Origin: a virus
Virus record (IMG/VR): IMGVR_UViG_3300000311_000002
Coordinates: 1-44,759 of that record
Length of the DNA: 44,759 bases
Reading direction: 5' to 3' (one strand)
Position numbers and translations under genes: made by a program. How positions within the stretch are numbered: the stretch's first letter is position 1; every line of letters begins with the position of its first letter. The notes under the pieces are model-generated. The model was not told the DNA's origin. It saw nothing but the letters and a program-made list of their open reading frames with translations, and searched no databases. Below, piece by piece: positions 7,069-14,639 of the stretch.

Positions 7069-7479
7069 ATGATTAAAAGAAATAATATCAATGGTAGTTT
7101 AGGTTTTACTATAGTAGCCTTTTTATTCATGAGTGTTTTTTTACTATTGGTGATTTTTAAATACGCAGATAATAACCCTAATTATGACAGGGATAAAAGT
7201 TTGACCACTTTAAATGAAGTGAATAAAAATTCAGAGTCATTTAATTATTTAATAAAATACACTAAATGCGGGTCAGTATTCGGTGGTTCTTGTTGTTGTA
7301 GTAACTTTAATATTGAAGAGGGTAGATGGGAAAAACTAAATTGTTTTATTGGACCTTGTAGAAAGGATTCTTATGACAATGATTTGTTTAATCCCTCGAC
7401 GGTGATGGATAGTACAATATCCAGTACGCCAACACCTACCCCAACTCCTACTCCTACGGATACTCCTATATTTGTTTGA
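7069..7479 (+). CDS. membrane-anchored or secreted protein with Pro/Thr tail
   Basis: The 136-residue protein starts with a basic N-terminus (MIKRNNINGS) and one long hydrophobic segment (about residues 12-33). A cysteine-rich part follows (CGSVFGGSCCC, then NCFIGPC) and then a run of Thr-Pro dipeptides near the end. The hydrophobic segment begins with GFTIV, somewhat like a type IV pilin N-terminus, but no processing site is clear. The Thr-Pro tail matches linkers in the fibre-like proteins downstream, suggesting a common origin or a lost C-terminal domain. Function is unknown. Confidence 0.6.
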   Translation: MIKRNNINGSLGFTIVAFLFMSVFLLLVIFKYADNNPNYDRDKSLTTLNEVNKNSESFNYLIKYTKCGSVFGGSCCCSNFNIEEGRWEKLNCFIGPCRKDSYDNDLFNPSTVMDSTISSTPTPTPTPTPTDTPIFV

Positions 7480-7739
7480 TGAATAAAAAATCTAAAAAAG
7501 ATTATAAAACTAAAGAAGTTTTATTAACTGAATTAAGGAAGAAGGCGATTAGAAGATTGAAAAGATTAGGGCATAAGCAAGGGCATTGGAAACACCCAGA
7601 TCCAAATGGTTCGAGGTTATGGGTTTGCGATAAATGTGGAAAGGCTGCTGTGGTTAATCCAAAGAGATTTGAAGTGGATAAAAAAGGTGTTGGTGGGTCT
7701 GCATTAAGCAACCGCTGTACAATTAGTACAAATAAATAA
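7479..7739 (+). CDS. small basic zinc-binding protein, 86 aa
   Basis: A lysine-rich N-terminal half is followed by WVCDKCGKAA and a further cysteine near the end. The ATG overlaps the previous stop (TGATG). The basic helix plus CxxC suggests nucleic-acid binding, as an inference. The opposite-strand open frame is a shadow. Confidence 0.6.
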   Translation: MNKKSKKDYKTKEVLLTELRKKAIRRLKRLGHKQGHWKHPDPNGSRLWVCDKCGKAAVVNPKRFEVDKKGVGGSALSNRCTISTNK

Positions 7740-7753
7740 ATTTGGAGGTTACC

Positions 7754-8272
7754 ATGAACAGAAAAACATTTTTTAGAACTTTTATTGTATTATTTACTTT
7801 AATGTTTTTACTACATAATGAGTATGATCATTTAACTAGTTTGGTAAAGATAAAAGATTTAAAAACAAGGGTAGGACAATTAGAAGAAAAAGTAATAATT
7901 TTAGAGAGTGCTAAATGTTTATGTAATTGCGAGGAGAATAAAAAAGTTATCTTTCCGGTGGAGGGTAAAAAGAAAAAATTAGAGGTCTCAGCTTATAATT
8001 CTACTCGTAAGCAAACAGACAACAATCCGTGCGAGGCTGCGGACGGGTCAAATATCTGTAAGAGGCATCGAAATGGTGAAAGTTTGTGTGCTTCGAATAA
8101 ATTTCCTTTTGGAACCGTTCTATACATAGACGATTACGGAACATGCACCGTGGCAGACAGGACCCACAAAAGAAATAGTAATAGAATAGACCTTTATTTC
8201 GGCAAAGACGTCTTGTTGGCTAATGCGTGGGGAGTAAGAAGATTAGATGTTTGGCCTGTAGTGGAGGGTTGA
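7754..8272 (+). CDS. 3D-domain (RlpA/MltA-like) cell-wall protein with signal anchor
   Basis: The 172-residue protein has an N-terminal hydrophobic segment (about residues 5-20), then a coiled coil (LKTRVGQLEEKVIILESAK) and a C-terminal double-psi barrel. That domain shows LEVSAYN, QTDNNPCEAADG, FPFGTVLYIDDYG, VADR and IDLYFG, and ends with WGVRRLDVWPV. The three aspartates are those of the 3D domain found in lytic transglycosylase-like proteins. It probably acts on peptidoglycan from the membrane or periplasm, in lysis or cell-wall remodelling. GGAGG precedes the chosen ATG. A promoter for the next gene overlaps its stop codon. Confidence 0.85.
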   Translation: MNRKTFFRTFIVLFTLMFLLHNEYDHLTSLVKIKDLKTRVGQLEEKVIILESAKCLCNCEENKKVIFPVEGKKKKLEVSAYNSTRKQTDNNPCEAADGSNICKRHRNGESLCASNKFPFGTVLYIDDYGTCTVADRTHKRNSNRIDLYFGKDVLLANAWGVRRLDVWPVVEG

Positions 8273-8297
8273 CTTTTACCTTTTACTGTGGTATCAT
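8269..8297 (+). promoter_or_regulatory. sigma70-type promoter, possibly giving a leaderless mRNA
   Basis: TTGACT, a 17-base spacer and TATCAT match the bacterial -35/-10 pattern with one mismatch in each box. The expected start point, seven or eight bases after the -10 box, falls on or next to the A of the following ATG. No ribosome site is visible there, so the transcript could be leaderless. This is predicted from sequence only. Confidence 0.5.
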
Positions 8298-8304
8298 TAT
8301 TCCG

Positions 8305-9294
8305 ATGGAAAATATAAAGGAATATTTCGAGAGTTCCCCAGAGTGGGTTTTTGATAACACCCTTTTCTTGACTAAAAGGGGTTCGTATGCTTATGGACTT
8401 GACACTAGTGATAGTGATTTAGATTTGTCTGGTATTTGTATACAACCATTAAAATACTTATTTGGATTTTTGAATAAGTTTGAACAATCAGAAGTAACCT
8501 CTCCGGTTGACATGGTTGTTTTTGGACTGCAAAAGTTTTTTATGCTTTCTGCCGACTGCAATCCGAATATTATTGAAATGTTGTGGACTGATAGAGATGA
8601 CCATTTAATAACTTCTAAATGGAGTGAGATGCTAATTAGTATTAGAGAAAAGTTTCTAAGTAAAAAAGTTAGGCACACTTTTTCTGGGTATGCTATGTCA
8701 CAATTAAAGAGGATTAAGACACATCGTAGGTGGTTGCTTAATCCTCCTAAGTCTCAGCCACTAAGAAAAGAGTTCGGTTTACCTGAAACTACCGTTCTTG
8801 CTGCCGATCATTTAGGGGCTATAGAAGCGATTAAAAATAATGACACTGTGTTCCCCCCTCATGTGATGGATCTTTATCATAGAGAGAGGTCGTACGCAAA
8901 TGCACTGAGAGAGTTTCAACAGTATGAAAATTGGAAGAAAACTAGGAACAAAAAGAGAGCTGAATTAGAAGCTAAGTTCGGTATGGACACCAAACACGCT
9001 ATGCATTTATGCAGACTTTTTAAGATGTGTAAAGAAGTTTTAAAGTACGGAGAAGTTATTGTAAAGAGGAAATATGATAGGGAGGAACTGTTGGCAATTC
9101 GCAATGGAGCTTGGGATTATGATAGGCTTATGAAATGGTCTATTGACCAAGACGAAGAACTTGACCAATTAGAAAGAGAGTCTGAGTTACCTCATTCTCC
9201 CGATAGGCCCTATTTAGATTCTGTTTGCATAGAAATGATGGAGGAATATTTGAATATAAAAGGTGAATTTAATGACAGAGGATTCTTTTTATAA
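8305..9294 (+). CDS. RlaP-like nucleotidyltransferase (DNA polymerase beta superfamily)
   Basis: The 329-residue protein opens with RGSYAYGLDTSDSDLDLSG. The GS motif and D38xD40 form the nucleotidyltransferase active site as seen in RlaP (PF10127), a pol-beta family linked to RNA repair. Next come the family-like NIIEMLW segment and a helical part with HTFSGYAMSQLKRIKTHR and RKEFGLPE. The members are predicted to add nucleotides to RNA ends. I chose the ATG at the predicted promoter start point; an upstream in-frame ATG lies inside the 3D-domain gene. The gene belongs to a set with the CCA-type nucleotidyltransferase and Thg1-like genes nearby. Confidence 0.82.
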   Translation: MENIKEYFESSPEWVFDNTLFLTKRGSYAYGLDTSDSDLDLSGICIQPLKYLFGFLNKFEQSEVTSPVDMVVFGLQKFFMLSADCNPNIIEMLWTDRDDHLITSKWSEMLISIREKFLSKKVRHTFSGYAMSQLKRIKTHRRWLLNPPKSQPLRKEFGLPETTVLAADHLGAIEAIKNNDTVFPPHVMDLYHRERSYANALREFQQYENWKKTRNKKRAELEAKFGMDTKHAMHLCRLFKMCKEVLKYGEVIVKRKYDREELLAIRNGAWDYDRLMKWSIDQDEELDQLERESELPHSPDRPYLDSVCIEMMEEYLNIKGEFNDRGFFL

Positions 9295-9502
9295 AAAGTT
9301 CTTTGAGTACACAGAGAAAGCTACTAAATTATGCTGTTTGTGCAGAGAGGAAGGACCGCCAAATGACTATGGAAGAGGGTGGGAACATTCAGGGAAACAT
9401 GACTATGTAAAAGTTGAGTGCAATTCGAGTCATATTTGGTCAGAGCTATTAAGTAACTACCCACGACAAACACGTAATGTGATGGGGGAGCATAATGATT
9501 GA
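9272..9502 (+). CDS. hypothetical Cys-containing protein, 76 aa
   Basis: A CCLCREEG cluster near residue 21 and later Cys and His residues could bind a metal. The ATG overlaps the end of the RlaP-like gene, with AAAGGT upstream; a GTG three codons earlier is an alternative. The stop overlaps the next ATG. Function is unknown. Confidence 0.6.
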   Translation: MTEDSFYKKFFEYTEKATKLCCLCREEGPPNDYGRGWEHSGKHDYVKVECNSSHIWSELLSNYPRQTRNVMGEHND

Positions 9503-9680
9503 GGCTGCTCAACTAATTGTTTTAATAATTATAGCTTACAATTTATATGCAATTGAAAATAGGATTGCTGAATTAGTTTATGATAGGCTTTCTCACAAAG
9601 ATGATAATAAAGATGCTTTGTTGTGGGAAGACCAAGATCATTGGGATAGCTTGGATATTAAAGATTCCATGAAGAGGTAA
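9495..9680 (+). CDS. 61-aa membrane protein
   Basis: The N-terminal half is a hydrophobic helix (AAQLIVLIIIAYNLYAI) and the rest is charged and soluble. GGGGGAG precedes the ATG, which overlaps the previous stop by eight bases. A one-span anchor with a charged tail would fit a lysis accessory or anchor protein, but no family is recognised. Confidence 0.6.
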   Translation: MIEAAQLIVLIIIAYNLYAIENRIAELVYDRLSHKDDNKDALLWEDQDHWDSLDIKDSMKR

Positions 9681-9682
9681 AT

Positions 9683-10093
9683 ATGGAGCTTTCTAATAGT
9701 AACGTGTATACTATGTCTTGCGAGGATGTATCTAAAATGCTTGAAAGAAAGCAATTTTTTAATGGCCCTGCTGGATTAGAATTAGAGAAAATGTTTTTGA
9801 GGAGGGCTATTTTAGGTGAATTGGTTGTTACCAATATTATTAATAATACGGAGGAAAGTCTTTTTTTTACTGAAAAAGGAGTTGAGTGTGGATTTAAGGC
9901 ATTAAGGGACGCTGAGTCTGGACTGAACCCTGAACCTGAGGAGGCAGCTTCTGCACTATTGGTTTCATCATTTATATCTGATATGGGAGAGAACTCTTCT
10001 GTTGAGGCAATAAAAGTTTTTTCTACCTACGTGAGTGAACTAGTAAAAGATTTTCCTTTTATGTTAGAATTTATTAATGAGACCGAGGTATAA
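9683..10093 (+). CDS. hypothetical helical protein, 136 aa
   Basis: A soluble, mainly helical, acidic protein without cysteine motifs or membrane segments. It follows the upstream stop by two bases, with GAAGAGG as ribosome site. The family is not recognised and no function can be given. Confidence 0.65.
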   Translation: MELSNSNVYTMSCEDVSKMLERKQFFNGPAGLELEKMFLRRAILGELVVTNIINNTEESLFFTEKGVECGFKALRDAESGLNPEPEEAASALLVSSFISDMGENSSVEAIKVFSTYVSELVKDFPFMLEFINETEV

Positions 10094-10094
10094 A

Positions 10095-10229
10095 ATGGCT
10101 GTGGTAACTCTTGTTTTAGGCGCTTCTTTTTTACATTATTTGGGGTATGATTTGTTTGGGGGAAATTTTTGGGAAATTTTTGTTTTATCTGTTTATGCTG
10201 CTGTTCATGATTTATTAAAATCATTATAG
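10095..10229 (+). CDS. 44-aa membrane protein
   Basis: A short frame begins one base after the previous stop. It encodes two hydrophobic stretches (VVTLVLGASFLHYLG and FWEIFVLSVYAAV) separated by a glycine-rich turn, ending in HDLLKSL. The ribosome site is GACCGAGG. It fills a gap that would otherwise be empty in a packed operon. Holin-like topology is possible but unproven. Confidence 0.5.
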   Translation: MAVVTLVLGASFLHYLGYDLFGGNFWEIFVLSVYAAVHDLLKSL

Positions 10230-10238
10230 GAAGATAAA

Positions 10239-10424
10239 ATGAAGAAAGTTACATATGGCTATTGTTGTAAAATGATAGACATGTATGTTGATAATTTAGA
10301 GGTATCTATTTTACTGAAAGATGCCATAAAAGATTTAATGATTGGTATAGAGGAGAGTCTGGAGCCGGGGGTGGATGTAATGAGAGTTAGAGACTCAATT
10401 AAGTTCGATAGGATGTATAGGTAA
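10239..10424 (+). CDS. hypothetical helical protein, 61 aa
   Basis: A soluble helical protein with a CC pair near the start. AGGAAG gives a ribosome site. The opposite-strand frame is a shadow. The family is unknown. Confidence 0.55.
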   Translation: MKKVTYGYCCKMIDMYVDNLEVSILLKDAIKDLMIGIEESLEPGVDVMRVRDSIKFDRMYR

Positions 10425-10427
10425 CCT

Positions 10428-10637
10428 ATGCCAAATGACAATTTTGTTTTACCCCCATTAGCCTCTAAATATATTGAAGCTATTTGGGAAGATTTTAAAT
10501 CTAGATCTAATATTAGGAATAATAAAAATTATATTGAGGACGCAAGGAGAGCCCGTGAGAATCTAGTTAACATTAGAAAAGAAGTTAAGAAAATCTATAA
10601 TATCCACACTTTTTCGGAAGAGGAAGAGAATGAATAA
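10428..10637 (+). CDS. hypothetical helical protein, 69 aa
   Basis: A charged helical protein ending in FSEEEENE. It starts three bases after the upstream stop, and its end overlaps the next gene by eight bases. The family is unknown. Confidence 0.55.
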   Translation: MPNDNFVLPPLASKYIEAIWEDFKSRSNIRNNKNYIEDARRARENLVNIRKEVKKIYNIHTFSEEEENE

Positions 10638-10974
10638 GAAAGGCAATAAGTATTTAGTGAGGATCAGGAGGTCCTCTCTTAGAGATTTACATATTACCCA
10701 TTCAGCGGTTACTTTGCTTGGTGATTCTGATGAAAGGTTGTTCCAGGCCAGGTCAATTTTTTATGATGAAAGACCTATTTCAGGAAACCCAAAAGTGGCT
10801 AGGGAAATTTACCCCTCTCGTGAGTGGGTAGAGTTACTTGATAGAAAAGGTAACCCGGTAGCTCTTCTGTGGCCGTCGTTAGTTGAGAAAGTTAAGGTTA
10901 AAAAGGTAAAAAAGATAAGTAACAATTCTGGGAGTAACCATGAATACACCGTCAATAATAATCTTGCATCATAG
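10630..10974 (+). CDS. hypothetical basic protein, 114 aa
   Basis: A beta-rich body is followed by a lysine-rich segment (VEKVKVKKVKKI) and a polar tail. The last 35 bases overlap the start of the amidase gene, so both tail and overlap are out of frame with each other. GGAAGAGG is the ribosome site. The family is not recognised. Confidence 0.6.
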   Translation: MNKKGNKYLVRIRRSSLRDLHITHSAVTLLGDSDERLFQARSIFYDERPISGNPKVAREIYPSREWVELLDRKGNPVALLWPSLVEKVKVKKVKKISNNSGSNHEYTVNNNLAS

Positions 10975-11392
10975 TTTGACTAAGGATAGTGGGACTGTTT
11001 CTTGGAGTGCGATAAGAAATTATCATGTACATACTAATGGATGGAAGGATATTGGGTATCATTTTGGAATTGAGAAAGTAACTAACCCAAATGATTCTTA
11101 TTTAGTCTATGAAATTTTACTTGGAAGATTTGCTGACATGGTTGGTTCCCATGTAGAGGGGCATAATTATGGGTCGTTAGGTATATGTTTCGTTGGTAAT
11201 TATGATGAAGAAGAGCCAAGTAGTACAATGATAAACAAGGGAGTCGATCTTGTGTCTTGGCTATGTAGATTATATAAGATAAAACCTGAATATATTTTGG
11301 GGCATAGAGATTTTAATAGCCATAAATCGTGCCCAGGAAAACTTTTTGATGTTGAAAAGTTTAGGGATTTAGTGAAAAAAAGGGCGGTATAG
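10940..11392 (+). CDS. N-acetylmuramoyl-L-alanine amidase, T7-lysozyme type endolysin
   Basis: The 150-residue protein is an Amidase_2/PGRP domain with almost the same length and spacing as T7 lysozyme. Seen: IIILHHSLT (zinc ligand H10), GWKDIGYHFGI (catalytic Y40), VGSHVEGHNYGSLGICFVGNYD, and GHRDFNSHKSCPG (zinc ligands H122 and C131, catalytic K129). The enzyme cuts the amide bond between muramic acid and the stem peptide. There is no signal peptide, so release would need a holin, and several small membrane proteins are nearby. In T7 the same protein also inhibits the phage RNA polymerase; no such polymerase is seen here. Confidence 0.93.
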   Translation: MNTPSIIILHHSLTKDSGTVSWSAIRNYHVHTNGWKDIGYHFGIEKVTNPNDSYLVYEILLGRFADMVGSHVEGHNYGSLGICFVGNYDEEEPSSTMINKGVDLVSWLCRLYKIKPEYILGHRDFNSHKSCPGKLFDVEKFRDLVKKRAV

Positions 11393-11398
11393 TTTATT

Positions 11399-12577
11399 AT
11401 GCCAAATTTAGACTGCTCCACGTATATTAAAAATTTATTCTCTGTAGAATCAAGCGACTTTTCAATTTCTACTTCTGGGTATGAAATTAAGAACCAAGAG
11501 TATTTTTGGGGAATAGCCGCTAAAATAGCTGTGACTTGTTCATATAAGTATTCAGTTTATGATGTGTGGGGGACATCAGTTGATTTTCCAAATTTAAATT
11601 CTTTCCTTTCTGATAATAAAATTAATGGGGTAAATTTAGAACTTTACCATTTTGATGACGAGGGGGAGACCGTTTTATTAAGTAAAGAAATGATTATAGG
11701 CATAGTAAGATTCGATAAGGAAGACAAAAAAATTGATTGTCGAATTTTCGGTGAAAGTCAGGAGGTTATAAATAATTTTATTTTAACTGTAAAGAACTAT
11801 TTCCCCTTTGTTAAACAAACTGATGAAACCGATATGTCTTTTTGGATGGCATCTTCTGGTGGGGGAGGATCTTCTATTAGGAAAGGTTTAAAAAGATACA
11901 AGTGGGAGGATATGAGTAATAATTATTGGGGAGAGACTTATTCTTCTTTAAATAGACTTATGACTACTGTCCCACCATTAGGAAGTGGAAGAATAGTGTT
12001 GTTTCATGGCCCACCAGGGACGGGTAAAACTTATGCTATAAGAGCCTTAATAGATTCTTGGGGTTGGTGTAAATCTTCTTATATTGTAGACCCGGAAAAT
12101 TTCTTAGATCGCCCTGCGTATATAAAATCAGTGCTTTTTTCTGACAAGTATTTTGACGAAGACGGGGAATGGATAATGTCATCAGAAAAAAGCAGTAAAA
12201 GTGATGATAAGGTTAGACTAATAATCATGGAAGACGTAGATGAATATCTATCAACCGACGCAAAATTACAGGCTGGTCAGAAATTATCTAGATTATTAAA
12301 TATGAGTGATGGGTTTATTGGAGAAGGAAGTAATTGTATACTTTTATTAACTACTAATGTTACTTTGGAAGTTATTAACACCGCCGTGTCCAGGCCCGGT
12401 AGATGCTTGTCTATTGTAAAATTTAACCCCGCCACAAAAAAAGAGGGGGAAGAATGGTTGACAAAGCACGGGTGTTCTGCTAAGATAGAGGATAGAAAGA
12501 TACCGATTGCAGAATTGTACTCTATCCTTGATGGAGCGGACGGGGTAAGAAATAGGATGGGATCTGTTGGGTTCTAG
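11399..12577 (+). CDS. AAA+ ATPase
   Basis: The 392-residue protein has an unrecognised N-terminal region (about 180 residues, with a GGGGSS linker near residue 155) and a C-terminal AAA+ module. That module shows Walker A GPPGTGKT at 204-211, Walker B LIIMEDVDE at 274-282, sensor-1 TTN and SRPGRC as arginine-finger region. The pattern is closest to classical AAA proteins of the Bcs1/proteasomal-ATPase type. Likely roles are unfolding or remodelling a phage or host protein complex; the target is unknown. The gene ends exactly where the convergent small membrane gene ends. Confidence 0.85.
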   Translation: MPNLDCSTYIKNLFSVESSDFSISTSGYEIKNQEYFWGIAAKIAVTCSYKYSVYDVWGTSVDFPNLNSFLSDNKINGVNLELYHFDDEGETVLLSKEMIIGIVRFDKEDKKIDCRIFGESQEVINNFILTVKNYFPFVKQTDETDMSFWMASSGGGGSSIRKGLKRYKWEDMSNNYWGETYSSLNRLMTTVPPLGSGRIVLFHGPPGTGKTYAIRALIDSWGWCKSSYIVDPENFLDRPAYIKSVLFSDKYFDEDGEWIMSSEKSSKSDDKVRLIIMEDVDEYLSTDAKLQAGQKLSRLLNMSDGFIGEGSNCILLLTTNVTLEVINTAVSRPGRCLSIVKFNPATKKEGEEWLTKHGCSAKIEDRKIPIAELYSILDGADGVRNRMGSVGF

Positions 12578-12700
12578 TTATTGCAGGGAATGTTTTAAAA
12601 TAGCGGTCATTACCATAAGGTAAAGGACCATAAGTGAAAATATAGCTGCTATACCTGGTATATTCGAAACTCCATATATTTTTTTATATATTCTTTTCAT
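12578..12700 (-). CDS. 40-aa membrane protein, the only minus-strand gene
   Basis: Read on the minus strand, an ATG preceded by AAGAGGA at good spacing opens a frame with a basic start (MKRIYKKIYG), a long hydrophobic helix (IPGIAAIFSLMVLYLMVMTAIL) and end KHSLQ. Its stop abuts the stop of the AAA+ gene. A possible promoter on the same strand is CTAACA, an 18-base spacer and TATAGT. All other genes run the opposite way, so it is probably controlled separately. It may be a small inner-membrane effector; no family can be assigned. Confidence 0.6.
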   Translation of the reverse strand: MKRIYKKIYGVSNIPGIAAIFSLMVLYLMVMTAILKHSLQ

Positions 12701-12802
12701 TTTATTAGTCCTCTTAAACTATAGACTTAAATGACGCACCGTGTTAGGTTTTTTACTATTAATAGTATTAATTCCTATTAGATTATAAGAACTTACGTCA
12801 TT
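12701..12802. promoter_or_regulatory. divergent intergenic control region
   Basis: This region lies between the minus-strand membrane gene and the deaminase gene. It holds a perfect 12-base palindrome (ACTATTAATAGT, 12755-12766), a candidate operator, and a seven-base inverted pair (AATGACG at 12730-12736 with CGTCATT at 12796-12802) that ends right before the deaminase ATG. An AT-rich GATTATAAG segment near 12781 could be a -10 element for the rightward gene, whose ATG has no clear ribosome site. The assignment is tentative. Confidence 0.4.
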
Positions 12803-13192
12803 ATGGCAAATAAAAACACAATAGATCGAAGGATGGCTCTTGCTAGGACGGTTTCTAAGAAATCCCTATGCAATGTCCAAATGGGGGCTGTTGTTGTAAG
12901 CGGTAAGAGTATTGTTGGGGTTGGGTTTAATAGGGTTAGTAAGACACACCCTATATCTCGTTCTCAGTTTCCAGGTTTACATGCTGAGGTTGATTGTATT
13001 ATTGGTGTTGATAGGAGGCATTTAGTTGGTGCTACTATGTATGTTTATCGTGAGCATAAGGATGGAAGCTTGGCTATGAGTAAGCCTTGTTTGAGGTGTC
13101 AGGATGTTTTAATCGAATCGGGTATAAAAACTGTTTATTATACTACTGACAAGGGGATTCAAAAATTTAGTATTCGTGATTTGAGGAGGTAA
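12803..13192 (+). CDS. cytidine/deoxycytidylate deaminase family protein
   Basis: The 129-residue protein has the zinc-dependent deaminase signature: H60-A-E62 (LHAEVDCI) and C96xxC99 in KPCLRCQDVLIESGI, with the closing KTVYYTT strand. In phages such enzymes usually deaminate dCMP to dUMP for thymidylate synthesis. The protein is shorter than T4 dCMP deaminase and substrate-specific residues cannot be judged. Deamination of RNA or free cytidine is an alternative. It is the first gene after the divergent control region. Confidence 0.85.
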   Translation: MANKNTIDRRMALARTVSKKSLCNVQMGAVVVSGKSIVGVGFNRVSKTHPISRSQFPGLHAEVDCIIGVDRRHLVGATMYVYREHKDGSLAMSKPCLRCQDVLIESGIKTVYYTTDKGIQKFSIRDLRR

Positions 13193-13196
13193 TATC

Positions 13197-13502
13197 ATGT
13201 TTAAGGTTATTGACGAAAAAGGGCAGTCTATTCGGTTTAAGTTTGTTTACCCGGCAATAAAAAGTCACTATAAAAATAAGAGAATTATTTGTGTTATTCA
13301 AACTAAAATTGACATTGATTGGTATACGATAGGAATTGGGTGCAGTCAGTGCCACACTGTAGACGAGTATGATAAGGGGCTTGGAAGGAGAGTTGCTCTT
13401 GCAAGGGCACTAAAAGCTGCTTCGTTGACAAGAGAAGTTAGAGGTAAAATTTGGGATTCTTACTTTGCCAGCGTTAAGGATAAGTGTAGAAATCAATATT
13501 AA
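13197..13502 (+). CDS. hypothetical protein, 101 aa
   Basis: A beta-rich first half (IRFKFVYPAIKSHYKNKRIICVIQ) is followed by a helical, basic C-terminus. TGAGGAGG lies upstream as a strong ribosome site. It follows the deaminase gene by four bases. The family is unknown. Confidence 0.6.
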   Translation: MFKVIDEKGQSIRFKFVYPAIKSHYKNKRIICVIQTKIDIDWYTIGIGCSQCHTVDEYDKGLGRRVALARALKAASLTREVRGKIWDSYFASVKDKCRNQY

Positions 13503-13503
13503 T

Positions 13504-13746
13504 ATGAAAAAGCTAGTAGATGATAGTAGTTTTTCTGTTGAAATTAGTACAGAAAATGAAGATATTAAAGAAGCTTTAAATTCTAAGTTTTTTAGTCCTT
13601 TGATGAGGGCGGCAGCAAACTGGGTGATTTCTTCTATACTGCTTGAAGGAACAGAACCTTTTAGGTGTGCGGTACTATTAGAAAGGGAATTAAAAAGAGG
13701 ACTAGACGAGGTTAACACAAGTATACTAGAAAAAGTTGGTAACTAA
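13504..13746 (+). CDS. hypothetical protein, 80 aa
   Basis: A mostly helical soluble protein. I chose the ATG one base after the upstream stop; a TTG earlier in the frame would overlap the previous gene by 38 bases. No good ribosome site is visible, so translation may depend on the upstream gene. The family is unknown. Confidence 0.55.
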   Translation: MKKLVDDSSFSVEISTENEDIKEALNSKFFSPLMRAAANWVISSILLEGTEPFRCAVLLERELKRGLDEVNTSILEKVGN

Positions 13747-13747
13747 T

Positions 13748-14443
13748 ATGTTCAGCTTAACTGATAAAGATTTAAATAAAGTTTTATCTTCTTTTTCGTC
13801 TTCTATGATTTTAGATATAATTAGAGAAGCCCCGGTATTTTTATCAGGTGGCTATATTAGGGACGTGCTATGTGGGGTGGAACCAAACGATATAGATTTA
13901 TTTCTGTTCGATATTTTAGATAGAAGGTATACTATTGATTTAATAGGAAACAAGTTAAAATCTATTTACCTTAAAAAGTTAGAAACTAGGCATACAGTAA
14001 ACGCTATTAATTTTACTATAAAAGATGAGTATGCCCCAAAAGAGTTTAAGTATATTCAATTAATTACATGTAACGCAGGTAGTCCTATACGTGTTATGGA
14101 GACCTTTGATTTTTCCATATGCAAAGCGTCAATATGGTATGACAGTAAAAAGGGTTTTTTAAGTGTTATAGGTGGTAATTTTTACGAGGATATCAAAGAG
14201 AGGAGATTAAGAGTAGAGTATTTTGACTTACCGGGTTTGCTGGAAAGAACAATAAAATTCGTAAATCGTGGGTATAGAATCTATGCTGAGGATTTAACCA
14301 GTATTATCGAGGTAGCCACTAGAAAAATATTAGTGGACATAGATAATGATGGTCTTCTTAATTTACCAAACAAAGAAGAATTAAAAGCCCTTATTTTTAG
14401 TAAATTTTTTTCTACCAAGAGTGTTGATAAGTATGGTAGGTGA
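13748..14443 (+). CDS. nucleotidyltransferase, CCA-adding/poly(A) polymerase head-like
   Basis: The 231-residue protein contains FLSGGYIRDVLCG (G34, G35, R38, D39) and NDIDLFLFD (D48, D50). This is the GGxxRD...DxD signature of class II CCA-adding and poly(A) polymerase head domains. A later FDFSICKASIWY segment and a helical C-terminus follow. It is about half the length of full CCA enzymes, so the neck, body and tail are reduced or absent. It may add nucleotides to tRNA ends, and the tRNA in this window lacks an encoded CCA, but other substrates are possible. I chose the ATG rather than an earlier TTG. Confidence 0.78.
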   Translation: MFSLTDKDLNKVLSSFSSSMILDIIREAPVFLSGGYIRDVLCGVEPNDIDLFLFDILDRRYTIDLIGNKLKSIYLKKLETRHTVNAINFTIKDEYAPKEFKYIQLITCNAGSPIRVMETFDFSICKASIWYDSKKGFLSVIGGNFYEDIKERRLRVEYFDLPGLLERTIKFVNRGYRIYAEDLTSIIEVATRKILVDIDNDGLLNLPNKEELKALIFSKFFSTKSVDKYGR

Positions 14444-14639
14444 ATATTATAAGTCGTTTGCTGAGGGGGTTTGCCTTGAATTGCAGGGACTAAAGGAGAA
14501 AAATAAAGTCCTTGAGGAAGTTTTATTAGCTGCTGTTGCTTTGTTAGATGCTCGTGGAGATAGAGTTAGTACATCAAGAGCCATGAGCGCATTGAATGCT
14601 GCTGTAGTAAAAGCAAAAAGGTCTGAAGTTGATTTATGA
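14433..14639 (+). CDS. hypothetical helical protein, 68 aa
   Basis: A helical protein rich in Ala, Leu and Glu with coiled-coil character (LKEKNKVLEEVLLAAVALLD). The ATG overlaps the end of the nucleotidyltransferase gene, and the stop overlaps the start of the dockerin gene. Function is unknown. Confidence 0.55.
   Translation: MVGEYYKSFAEGVCLELQGLKEKNKVLEEVLLAAVALLDARGDRVSTSRAMSALNAAVVKAKRSEVDL

Noticed and set aside
7100-7135. Type IV pilin-like start in the Pro/Thr-tailed membrane protein
   Set aside because: GFTIV precedes a hydrophobic helix, but no Glu at position 5 and no clear prepilin peptidase site is present.
12459-12487. TTGACA-17-TAAGAT, a promoter-like sequence in the AAA+ gene
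   Set aside because: The -10 box has two mismatches and lies in coding sequence about 300 bases before the next + strand gene. It may be chance.
13736-13747. Earlier TTG start for the CCA-type nucleotidyltransferase
   Set aside because: It overlaps the previous gene without a ribosome site, and the ATG four codons later is sufficient.
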